DNA from: Paracoccaceae bacterium
Lineage (GTDB): Bacteria; Pseudomonadota; Alphaproteobacteria; Rhodobacterales; Rhodobacteraceae
DNA length: 64,000 bases
Direction of reading: 5' to 3'
Assembly (NCBI GenBank): GCA_016124615.1
Contig: WGNF01000003.1
Location: 558,001-622,000, forward strand
Part shown: in pieces, positions 19,852 to 27,797 of the stretch
Position numbering within the stretch: the first letter of the stretch is position 1
Layout of the letters: each line of letters opens with the position of its first letter
Notes under the pieces: model-generated
The model's input: only the letters and a program-made list of their open reading frames with translations
Told to the model about the DNA's origin: nothing
Databases searched by the model: none
Translations under genes and position numbers: made by a program

Positions 19852-20933
19852 AATCCGACATTCCGGCCCCCGGTATCGTCTGGGCCGCGCTGCCGCTGCC
19901 GACGCTGCTGATCGACGGCGACAACCGCATCAGCCATGCCAACCCGGCGGCCGAAACCTTCCTGAACACCTCGGCCAAGGCATTGCGCGGGGTTTCGGCC
20001 TTCGACCGGCTGGCGATCGACGCGCCGCTGGAGGAAGCCTTTGCGCGGGTGCGGGCGAACCAGTCGGCCCTGTTCGTCAACGATGTCGACGTCGGCGGCG
20101 GCGACCGTGCGCCGGTGCAATGCACGATCCAGATCGCGCCGCTGAACGATGTGCCGGATGTGCTGTTGCTGCTGATCTCGCCGCGCGACATCGCGGACCG
20201 GTTGGGGCGGTCGAAAACGATGCATTCGGCGGCGAAGTCGGCGATCGGCATGGCCGAAATGCTGGCGCATGAAATCAAGAACCCGCTCGCAGGCATTTCG
20301 GGGGCGGCGCAGCTGCTGTCGATGGGCCTCAGCGCGGAAGACCGCGAGCTGACCGACCTGATCGTCGAGGAAACCCGGCGGATCGTGAAGCTGCTGGAGC
20401 AGGTCGAGCAGTTCGGCAACCTGCGCCCGCCGGAACGGCGCGCGGTGAACATCCATGACGTGCTCGACCGGTCGCGCAAATCGGCGCTGGTGGGCTTTGC
20501 GGCGCGGATGCAGATCATCGAGGATTACGACCCCTCGCTGCCGCCCGCGCTGGCCGATGGCGACCAGCTGTTGCAGGTGTTCCTGAACCTCTTGAAGAAC
20601 GCGGCCGAGGCGGCGGGGCCGAAGGGCGGCACGATCCGGCTGCACACGTTCTATGACCAGTCGCTGCGGCTGCGGCGCAAGGACGGCGCGCGGGCGCCGT
20701 TGCCCTTGCAGATCGAGATCATCGACGACGGCCCCGGCCTGCCACCCGAGATTGCCGCCGATATCTTTGAGCCCTTCGTGTCGGGGCGCGAAAACGGCAC
20801 CGGCCTTGGCCTTGCGCTGGTGTCGAAGATCATCACCGACCACGACGGCTGGATCGCCGTCGACTCGGTGCCCGGCCGGACGGTGTTCCGCGTGTCGTTG
20901 CCGGTGATTCCCAAGAGCATGGAGAGCGAGTGA
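19848..20933 (+). CDS. ntrB: Nitrogen regulation sensor histidine kinase NtrB
   Basis: NtrB phosphorylates or dephosphorylates NtrC according to PII status. The 361-residue cytoplasmic protein has an N-terminal PAS domain ([21 protein letters not shown]), the phospho-acceptor histidine in [20 protein letters not shown] (about residue 141), and the ATPase N, G1 and G2 boxes ([34 protein letters not shown]). It overlaps dusB by 4 bases and ntrC by 1, so the three are coupled. Confidence 0.95.
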   Translation: MKSDIPAPGIVWAALPLPTLLIDGDNRISHANPAAETFLNTSAKALRGVSAFDRLAIDAPLEEAFARVRANQSALFVNDVDVGGGDRAPVQCTIQIAPLNDVPDVLLLLISPRDIADRLGRSKTMHSAAKSAIGMAEMLAHEIKNPLAGISGAAQLLSMGLSAEDRELTDLIVEETRRIVKLLEQVEQFGNLRPPERRAVNIHDVLDRSRKSALVGFAARMQIIEDYDPSLPPALADGDQLLQVFLNLLKNAAEAAGPKGGTIRLHTFYDQSLRLRRKDGARAPLPLQIEIIDDGPGLPPEIAADIFEPFVSGRENGTGLGLALVSKIITDHDGWIAVDSVPGRTVFRVSLPVIPKSMESE

Positions 20934-22297
20934 TGGACGGAACGGTTCTGGTGGCGGATGACGACCGGACGATCCGCACGGTTCTGACGCAGGCGCTGAC
21001 GCGGGCGGGCTGCAAGGTTCATGCGACGTCGAGCCTGATGACGCTGATGCGCTGGATCGAAGAGGGCAAGGGCGACCTTGTGATCTCGGACGTGATGATG
21101 CCCGACGGCAACGGGCTGGAGGCGCTGCCGCGGATTTCCAAGGAACGCCCCGGCCTGCCGGTGATCGTGATTTCGGCGCAGAACACGATCATGACGGCGA
21201 TTCAGGCGGCCGAGGCGGAAGCCTATGACTATCTGCCCAAGCCGTTCGATCTGCCCGACCTGATGAAACGCGCCGCCCGCGCGCTGGAAACCAAGCGCCG
21301 GGTGCAGCCGCGCAAACCCGAAACCCGGCAGGAAGGCGAAGACCTGCCGCTGGTGGGGCGCACGGCGCAGATGCAGGCGCTTTACCGGCTGGTGGCGCGG
21401 GTGATGAACACCGACCTGCCGGTGCTGATCACCGGCGAGTCGGGCACCGGCAAATCGCTGATCGCGCGGGCGATCCATGACTTTTCCGACCGCCGCAACC
21501 AGCCGTTCGTGGTGGTCGCTGCGGCCGATCTGTCGGGCGCCGATGGGCCGTCGTCGGTGCTGGCGCGGGCGCGTTCGGGGTCTTTGGTGTTCGACGAGGT
21601 GTCGGATTACGAGGACGAACAGCAGGCCCGCGTGGTGCGGATGCTGGACGCGCTCGGCGACATGGCGCCGCGGGTGATGGCGACCTCGCAGGCCGACCTG
21701 TCGGGGCAGATCGAGGCGGGCAAGTTCCGCCGCGATCTGTTCTACCGGTTGGGCGGCGTCACCATCTCGGTGCCCAGCCTGCGCGAGCGGGTGGATGACA
21801 TTCCGCTGCTGGCCGAACACTTCCTGACCCGGGGCGACCGCGAGGTGGGAACCCGGCGCCGGTTCGCGGCCGACGCGCTGGAACTGGTGCGCGCCTACAG
21901 CTGGCCCGGCAACGTGCGGCAGCTGGAAAATACCGTGCGGCGGCTGGTGGTTACCTCGTCCGAGGAAGAGATCACGCGGACCGAGGTCGAGGCCGTTCTA
22001 GGCAACCAGCCGGCGATGGAACCGCTGCGCGGCGGCGGCGAGGGCGAGAAGCTTTCCGCCTCTGTCGCGCGCCATCTGAAGCGGTATTTCGACCTGCACG
22101 GCGGCGCGCTGCCACCGCCCGGCGTCTATCAGCGCATCCTGCGCGAAGTGGAAACGCCGCTGATCGAGATCGCGCTGGATGCCACCGCGGGAAATCAGGC
22201 GAAGTGTGCCGACCTGTTGGGAATCAACCGCAATACGCTGCGCAAGAAGATTACCGATCTGGATATTCGCGTGACACGCCGCCGGAAATTGATGTAA
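20933..22297 (+). CDS. ntrC: Nitrogen regulation response regulator NtrC (GAFTGA-less type)
   Basis: The 454-residue regulator has a receiver domain (phospho-acceptor Asp53 in [12 protein letters not shown]), an AAA+ domain (Walker A GESGTGKS, Walker [10 protein letters not shown], arginine-finger region [14 protein letters not shown]) and a Fis-type HTH ([19 protein letters not shown]). The GAFTGA loop that contacts sigma54 is missing: the segment between Walker A and B is shortened and reads [18 protein letters not shown]. This is the hallmark of Rhodobacter NtrC, shown in R. capsulatus to activate sigma70 promoters. The ATG at 20933 overlaps the ntrB stop; GTG at 20930 is an alternative. 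Confidence 0.94.
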   Translation: MDGTVLVADDDRTIRTVLTQALTRAGCKVHATSSLMTLMRWIEEGKGDLVISDVMMPDGNGLEALPRISKERPGLPVIVISAQNTIMTAIQAAEAEAYDYLPKPFDLPDLMKRAARALETKRRVQPRKPETRQEGEDLPLVGRTAQMQALYRLVARVMNTDLPVLITGESGTGKSLIARAIHDFSDRRNQPFVVVAAADLSGADGPSSVLARARSGSLVFDEVSDYEDEQQARVVRMLDALGDMAPRVMATSQADLSGQIEAGKFRRDLFYRLGGVTISVPSLRERVDDIPLLAEHFLTRGDREVGTRRRFAADALELVRAYSWPGNVRQLENTVRRLVVTSSEEEITRTEVEAVLGNQPAMEPLRGGGEGEKLSASVARHLKRYFDLHGGALPPPGVYQRILREVETPLIEIALDATAGNQAKCADLLGINRNTLRKKITDLDIRVTRRRKLM

Positions 22298-22394
22298 AAG
22301 CGCAACAGAGGCGTGGCCAATCGGCGCCAGTCGATTCAGCTCACCCGGATTGAGGCAGTGGGGGGAAGAGCCCCGAAGGTCTAAGGAATATCGC

Positions 22395-24701
22395 GTGCAG
22401 CGCGCGGCGCGCAATTTGACGCTTCAGCGCCTGAATTGGTTGCGCAAGCAGCGCCGTTTGCAGACGGCGGCAACGCTTGCGCTGGTGTTGCTTGGCCCGC
22501 TGCTGACGCTGGCGACCTATCTGGCCTTCGGCCCGTTCAGTCAGGGCGCTTCGTCGCCGTTGCTGCGCGTCGTGCTGCTGGCCGACCTGATCTACATCCT
22601 GTCGGTCGCGGCGATGGTGCTGAGCCGGATCGCGCGCATGATCTCGGAACGGCGGTCGCAATCGGCGGGCTCGCGGCTGCACATGCGGCTGACCGGCGTC
22701 TTTGTGGTGATCGCGCTGATCCCGACGATTCTGGTCGCCACCTTCGCGGTGCTGACGGTGAATGTCGGGCTCGAAGGCTGGTTTTCCAACCGGGTGCAGC
22801 AGGTGGTGGCCAACTCGCTGTCGGCCGCGCAGGCCTATGAGGGCGAGCATCGCCACGACCTGACGGTAGATACCGACGCGCTGGCGAAGTTCCTCGACGA
22901 TGCGCGGGCAACCAATTTCTACATCGGCGACGGCGATCTGCGGCAGTTGCTGACCGAGGGGCAGGCGCGGATTCAGCGCGGTTTGCGCGGCGCCTACATC
23001 ATCGACGGCGAGGCGAAGATCAGGGCGCGGGGCGAGCGGTCGTATCTGTTCAACTACAATGCGCCCTCGGCCAAGGATCTTGCCGATGCCGCGGATGGCA
23101 AGACCGTGCTGGTCGACGACTGGGGCAACAACGAGCTGCGCGCGCTGATCGCGCTGCCGGCCTATGCTGACCGTTACCTCTACGTCTCGCGTGCGGTGGA
23201 CGGCAACATCCTGAAACTGCTGGATGAAACCCAGCAGACCGTGCACCTTTACCAGCAGCTTGAAAACAACCGCGGCTCGCTGCTGTTCGAGTTCGGGCTG
23301 CTCTACCTCGGCTTCGCGCTGATCCTGATCCTGGCGGCGATCTGGCTGGGCCTCGGCTTCGCCGAACGGCTGGCGCGCCCGGTGGGGCGGCTGGCGGGGG
23401 CGGCGCAGCGGGTCGGCGCGGGCGATCTGGACGTGCAGGTGATCGAGGAAGAGGGCGACGACGAGATCGCCATGCTCGGCCGCCTGTTCAACCAGATGAC
23501 GCGGCAGTTGCGCGGCCAGCGCGATGCGCTGATGCAAAGCCACGGCCAGACCGAGCTGCGGCGGCGGCAGTTCGATTCCGTGCTGTCGTCGGTGACGGCC
23601 GGGGTGATGGGGCTGGATGCGCAGGGGCGGATCGACTTCATCAACCGCGCGGCGCAGCGCCTGTTGGGGCTGGAGGAAGGGCGCGACCACGGCCGCGACC
23701 TTGCGCGCGCGGCGCCCGAGTTGCAGCACCTGTTCGAACGGCTGCGCGACGGCACCGGCGGCGTCGTGCAGGAGGAAATCAAGATCAGCCGCAAGGGGCG
23801 GCTGGAAAGCCTGCTGGTGCGGATGGCGATGCGGCGCAGCGAATCGGGCAGCCTCGAAGGCTATGTGGTGGCCTTCGACGATGTGACCGAACTGGTCAGC
23901 GCACAGCGGATGGCGGCCTGGGGCGATGTTGCCCGCCGCATCGCGCATGAGATCAAGAACCCGCTGACGCCGATCCAGCTGTCGGCCGAGCGGATCCGGC
24001 GCAAGTTCCGCCCGCTGGTTGGCGATCAGGTCGAGGCGCTGGACCAGTATACCGACGTGATCGTGCGCCAGACCAACGACCTGCGCCGGATCGTCGACGA
24101 GTTTTCCAAGTTTGCCCGGATGCCGGAACCGGAACGCGCCGAGCATGACCTGACCCGGCTGGTGCGCGATGCGGTGGTGCTGCAGGAAAGCGCGCTGCAC
24201 GGCGCGCGGCTGGTGGCCGACCTGCCGGACGGGCCGATGATGATGTATCTGGATGCGACGCTGCTGTCGCAGGCGTTAACAAACCTGATCAAGAACGCCG
24301 GGGAAGCAATTGAAAGCCTTATTGAAAAAGGCGCGCCAACCAACTACGCCCCCGAGGTGCGGGTCAGCCTTGGAACCGACGAGTCGGCGGTGGTGATCCG
24401 GATCGCGGACAATGGCATCGGCCTGCCCGAAGACCGGGCGCGGCTTTTTGAACCCTATGTGACGACGCGCGCCAAAGGTACTGGGTTGGGGCTGCCGATC
24501 GTCAAGAAGATCATCGAGGATCAGGGCGGCACGCTCGCCCTTCTGGACGCGCCGCCGTTCGGCGCCGACGGGCGGGTAGGGGCGATGGCCGAAATCCGGC
24601 TGCCCTTGCCCGCGCGGCAGGCGCGCGGACCGCGCGACCACAGAAAGACCCCGGAACCGGGGACCACGGCACAGGCGACGACAGAGCAAGAGGGACGGTA
24701 G
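22395..24701 (+). CDS. ntrY: Membrane sensor histidine kinase NtrY
   Basis: This 768-residue transmembrane kinase pairs with NtrX in nitrogen and redox control. N-terminal helices (LQTAATLALVLLGPLLTLAT, LLRVVLLADLIYILSVAAMVL, TGVFVVIALIPTILVATFAVL) precede an extracytoplasmic region, another helix (LLYLGFALILILAAIWLGLG), a HAMP domain, a PAS domain (SVTAGVMGLDAQGRI), the acceptor histidine in [20 protein letters not shown] and the ATPase (TKGTGLGLPIVKKII-like). The start is GTG at 22395, 7 bases after AAGGA. A 97-base gap separates it from ntrC, so it may have its own promoter. Confidence 0.94.
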   Translation: MQRAARNLTLQRLNWLRKQRRLQTAATLALVLLGPLLTLATYLAFGPFSQGASSPLLRVVLLADLIYILSVAAMVLSRIARMISERRSQSAGSRLHMRLTGVFVVIALIPTILVATFAVLTVNVGLEGWFSNRVQQVVANSLSAAQAYEGEHRHDLTVDTDALAKFLDDARATNFYIGDGDLRQLLTEGQARIQRGLRGAYIIDGEAKIRARGERSYLFNYNAPSAKDLADAADGKTVLVDDWGNNELRALIALPAYADRYLYVSRAVDGNILKLLDETQQTVHLYQQLENNRGSLLFEFGLLYLGFALILILAAIWLGLGFAERLARPVGRLAGAAQRVGAGDLDVQVIEEEGDDEIAMLGRLFNQMTRQLRGQRDALMQSHGQTELRRRQFDSVLSSVTAGVMGLDAQGRIDFINRAAQRLLGLEEGRDHGRDLARAAPELQHLFERLRDGTGGVVQEEIKISRKGRLESLLVRMAMRRSESGSLEGYVVAFDDVTELVSAQRMAAWGDVARRIAHEIKNPLTPIQLSAERIRRKFRPLVGDQVEALDQYTDVIVRQTNDLRRIVDEFSKFARMPEPERAEHDLTRLVRDAVVLQESALHGARLVADLPDGPMMMYLDATLLSQALTNLIKNAGEAIESLIEKGAPTNYAPEVRVSLGTDESAVVIRIADNGIGLPEDRARLFEPYVTTRAKGTGLGLPIVKKIIEDQGGTLALLDAPPFGADGRVGAMAEIRLPLPARQARGPRDHRKTPEPGTTAQATTEQEGR

Positions 24702-26117
24702 ATGGGTGGCATTCTGATTGTCGACGACGAACGCGATATCCGCGAACTGATCTCGGACATCCTGCGCGACGAAGGCTATGCGACGCGGCTTGCCGGCAAC
24801 TCTGACGATTGCATGGCGGCGATCAATGCGGATGCGCCGGCGCTGATGATCCTCGACATCTGGCTGAAAGACAGCCGGATGGACGGTATCGACATCCTGA
24901 AGACGGTGAAACGCGACAACCCCGACGTGCCGGTGGTGATCATCTCGGGGCATGGCAACATCGAGATTGCGGTGGCCGCGATCAAGCAGGGCGCCTACGA
25001 CTTCATCGAGAAGCCGTTCAACATCGACCAGCTGATGGTGGTGGTCAGCCGCGCGATGGAAACCTCGCGGCTCCGGCGCGAAAATTCCGACCTGCGCCGC
25101 CGCGATGTGACGACGGCCGAGATGATCGGTTCGGGATCGGCCTTCAAGCTGTTGAAATCGCAGATGGACAAGGTCACGAAGTCGAACGGGCGGGTGATGC
25201 TGTGGGGGCCGTCCGGGTCGGGCAAAGAGGTCGCCGCCCGCTTCATCCACGCGCAATCGACGCGGGCGGCGGGGCCGTTCATCACCGTCACCTCTGCCTC
25301 GATCCGGCCCGACCGGATGGAAGAGGTGCTGTTTGGCCGCGAAACGCCCGAACGCGGGATCGAGCCGGGGCTGCTGGAACAGGCGCATGGCGGGGTGATC
25401 TATTTCGACGAGGTCGCCGACATGCCGCTGGGCACCCAGTCGAAGATCCTGCGCGTGCTGGTGGAACAACAATTCACCCGCGCGGGCGGCACCGACAAGG
25501 TGCGGGTCGACATCCGTGTGATTTCCTCGACCACCCGCGACCTGAAGGCCGAAATCGGCGCGGGCCGGTTCCGACAGGAACTGTTCGACCGCCTCAATGT
25601 GGTGCCGATCGCTGTGCCCTCGCTGGACGAGCGGCGCGAGGACATCCCCGAGCTTGCCCAGCATTTCATCGAGGCGTTCAACCGCACCCAGGGCCTGCCG
25701 CTGCGCGAGCTGAGCGAAGAGGCCACCGCGCTGTTGCAGACCATGCCCTGGCCCGGCAATGTGCGGCAGTTGCGCAACGTGATCGAGCGCGTGCTGATCC
25801 TGGGCGAGGGCACCGGCCCGATCGAGGCCCGCGAACTGCCCGGCCGCGAGGGCGGTGGCGGCGAAACCGACGGCCGCATCGTGCTCAGCGGCGGGCTGGC
25901 CACGCTGCCGCTGCGCGAGGCGCGCGAATTGTTCGAGCGCGAATACCTGCTGACCCAAATCAACCGGTTCGGCGGAAACATCAGCCGCACGGCAAGTTTC
26001 GTTGGCATGGAACGCTCGGCATTGCACCGTAAGTTGAAGTCGCTTGGCGTGGTGACGACGGCGAAAGCCGGCAACCGAGTCGCGCATCTGGACGAGGACG
26101 AGGAAGAGGTCGAGTGA
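24702..26117 (+). CDS. ntrX: Response regulator NtrX
   Basis: The 471-residue protein has a receiver domain (Asp52 in ALMILDIWLKDS), an AAA+ domain (Walker A GPSGSGKE, Walker B GVIYFDEVADMP, GRFRQELFDRLNVV) and a Fis-type HTH (ISRTASFVGMERSALHRKL). As in NtrC, the sigma54-contact GAFTGA loop is replaced: LFGRETPERGIEPGLLEQA runs straight into the Walker B strand. It therefore probably works as a sigma70-type activator or repressor. The ATG directly follows the ntrY stop codon. Confidence 0.94.
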   Translation: MGGILIVDDERDIRELISDILRDEGYATRLAGNSDDCMAAINADAPALMILDIWLKDSRMDGIDILKTVKRDNPDVPVVIISGHGNIEIAVAAIKQGAYDFIEKPFNIDQLMVVVSRAMETSRLRRENSDLRRRDVTTAEMIGSGSAFKLLKSQMDKVTKSNGRVMLWGPSGSGKEVAARFIHAQSTRAAGPFITVTSASIRPDRMEEVLFGRETPERGIEPGLLEQAHGGVIYFDEVADMPLGTQSKILRVLVEQQFTRAGGTDKVRVDIRVISSTTRDLKAEIGAGRFRQELFDRLNVVPIAVPSLDERREDIPELAQHFIEAFNRTQGLPLRELSEEATALLQTMPWPGNVRQLRNVIERVLILGEGTGPIEARELPGREGGGGETDGRIVLSGGLATLPLREARELFEREYLLTQINRFGGNISRTASFVGMERSALHRKLKSLGVVTTAKAGNRVAHLDEDEEEVE

Positions 26118-26262
26118 CCAATGGGCAATAGGTCCGTAACGGACTGATTTTGGGGCTGGAATCTGGTGAAGTCCCGCTTCATACTGCCGCGGGGGAGGCT
26201 TGAAGCCTTCGCATCGGGACGTGCCAGGCAAGGTGCGCGACAAGAAAAAAGGCAACAAGAAC

Positions 26263-26496
26263 ATGGCCGCCGACAAACAAAATTTGCAGGACGCTTTTCT
26301 CAACCACGTTCGCAAGACCAAGATTCCGGTCACGATATTCCTGATCAACGGGGTGAAGCTGCAGGGTGTCATCACCTGGTTTGACAATTTCTGCGTGCTC
26401 TTGCGCCGCGACGGGCAATCGCAGCTGGTCTACAAGCACGCGATTTCCACCATCATGCCGGGCCAGCCGATCAGCCTTTATGACGGCGAGGACTGA
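26263..26496 (+). CDS. hfq: RNA chaperone Hfq
   Basis: This 77-residue protein has the canonical Sm1 ([27 protein letters not shown] split by the strand turns) and Sm2 ([12 protein letters not shown]) motifs. It forms the hexamer that pairs small RNAs with mRNAs. The start MAADKQNLQ at 26263 is preceded by AAAAAAGGCAAC; the frame extending back to 26200 is not conserved. There is almost no C-terminal tail beyond the Sm fold, usual for alphaproteobacteria. It is followed 8 bases later by hflX. Confidence 0.97.
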   Translation: MAADKQNLQDAFLNHVRKTKIPVTIFLINGVKLQGVITWFDNFCVLLRRDGQSQLVYKHAISTIMPGQPISLYDGED

Positions 26497-26504
26497 CCCC
26501 CGTC

Positions 26505-27773
26505 ATGGCTGAAGGCGGCGCCCTGCGCGCCTATGTCCTGCATCCGGACCTGAAAGCCGACCGCAGCCGCCGCACCCCCGAACACGGTCTGGCCGAGGCC
26601 GTGGCCTTGGCGCAGGCCATGCCCGACCTCGACATCGCCGGGGCCGAGGTGGTGCGCGTGCCGCGCATCTCGCCCGCGACGCTGTTCGGGTCAGGCAAGG
26701 TCGCCGAGCTGAAGGACCGGTTCGCCACGCTGGACATCGGGCTGGTGCTGGTCGATGGCCCGGTCAGCCCGGTGCAGCAGCGCAATCTGGAAAAGGAATG
26801 GGGGCTGAAGCTGCTCGACCGGACCGGGTTGATCCTTGAGATCTTCGCCGACCGCGCCCGCACCCGCGAAGGCGTGATGCAGGTGGACCTTGCCGCGCTT
26901 TCCTATCAGCGCACCCGGCTGGTGCGGGCCTGGACCCACCTTGAACGCCAGCGCGGCGGCTTCGGCTTTGTCGGCGGCCCCGGCGAAACGCAGATCGAGG
27001 CCGACCGCCGCGCGATCGACGAACAGGTGTTGAAGCTGAAACGTCAGCTTGAACGCGTGGTGAAAACCCGCGAGCTGCACCGCGCAGCGCGCAAGAAGGT
27101 GCCGTTTCCGGTGGTCGCGCTGGTGGGCTACACCAACGCCGGAAAATCCACGCTGTTCAACCGGATGACCGGCGCCGAGGTGCTGGCGAAAGACATGCTG
27201 TTCGCCACGCTCGACCCCACCATGCGCGGCGTCGTGCTGCCCTCGGGGCGCAAGGTGATCCTGTCGGATACGGTGGGCTTCATCTCGGACCTGCCGCCGC
27301 AGCTGGTCGCCGCCTTCCGCGCCACGCTGGAAGAGGTGCTGGAGGCCGATCTGATCCTGCATGTGCGCGACATCAGCCACCCCGAGACGGCAGAGCAGGC
27401 GGCCGATGTGGCGACGATCTTGACCAGCCTTGGCGTGCGGCGCGAGGTGCCGCAGCTTGAGGTCTGGAACAAGATCGACCTGACCAGCGGCGAGACGCGC
27501 GCAAGCTTGGAAACCCAGGCGGCGCGCAGCGAGACCATCATCGCGCTGTCGGCGCTGACCGGCGAGGGGCTGCCACGGCTGCTTGATCTGGTGTCCGACC
27601 TGTTGGGCGAGGAAACGACCGAACGAACGTTCATTTTACCCTTTTCCGAGGGCCGCCGCCGCGCCTGGCTGCACGATCAGGGCGTGGTTCTGGCTGAAAC
27701 GCAGGGTGAAGAGGGCTATACCCTCACCGTGCGCTGGACCGCCCGGCAGGAAAAGCGCTACCGCGAGCTTTGA
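26505..27773 (+). CDS. hflX: GTPase HflX
   Basis: HflX is a ribosome-associated GTPase that splits stalled 70S ribosomes. The 422-residue protein has the HflX N-terminal domain (ISPATLFGSGKVAELK, DGPVSPVQQRNLEKEW), the glycine-rich linker GGFGFVGGPGETQIE, and a G domain with G1 GYTNAGKSTLFN, G3 DTVGFISDLP and G4 NKID. hfq-hflX order is widely conserved. It ends at a hairpin facing the convergent penicillin-acylase gene. Confidence 0.95.
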   Translation: MAEGGALRAYVLHPDLKADRSRRTPEHGLAEAVALAQAMPDLDIAGAEVVRVPRISPATLFGSGKVAELKDRFATLDIGLVLVDGPVSPVQQRNLEKEWGLKLLDRTGLILEIFADRARTREGVMQVDLAALSYQRTRLVRAWTHLERQRGGFGFVGGPGETQIEADRRAIDEQVLKLKRQLERVVKTRELHRAARKKVPFPVVALVGYTNAGKSTLFNRMTGAEVLAKDMLFATLDPTMRGVVLPSGRKVILSDTVGFISDLPPQLVAAFRATLEEVLEADLILHVRDISHPETAEQAADVATILTSLGVRREVPQLEVWNKIDLTSGETRASLETQAARSETIIALSALTGEGLPRLLDLVSDLLGEETTERTFILPFSEGRRRAWLHDQGVVLAETQGEEGYTLTVRWTARQEKRYREL

Positions 27774-27776
27774 TCC

Positions 27777-27794
27777 CGGGGGCAGGCGCCCCCG
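27777..27794. terminator. Hairpin between convergent hflX and acylase genes
   Basis: A 7-base GC stem (CGGGGGC / GCCCCCG, loop AGGC) begins 4 bases after the hflX stop and ends 4 bases before the stop of the opposite gene. It has no T-tract, so it would be a bidirectional, imperfect terminator or 3'-end stabiliser. Confidence 0.5.
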
Positions 27795-27797
27795 CCC

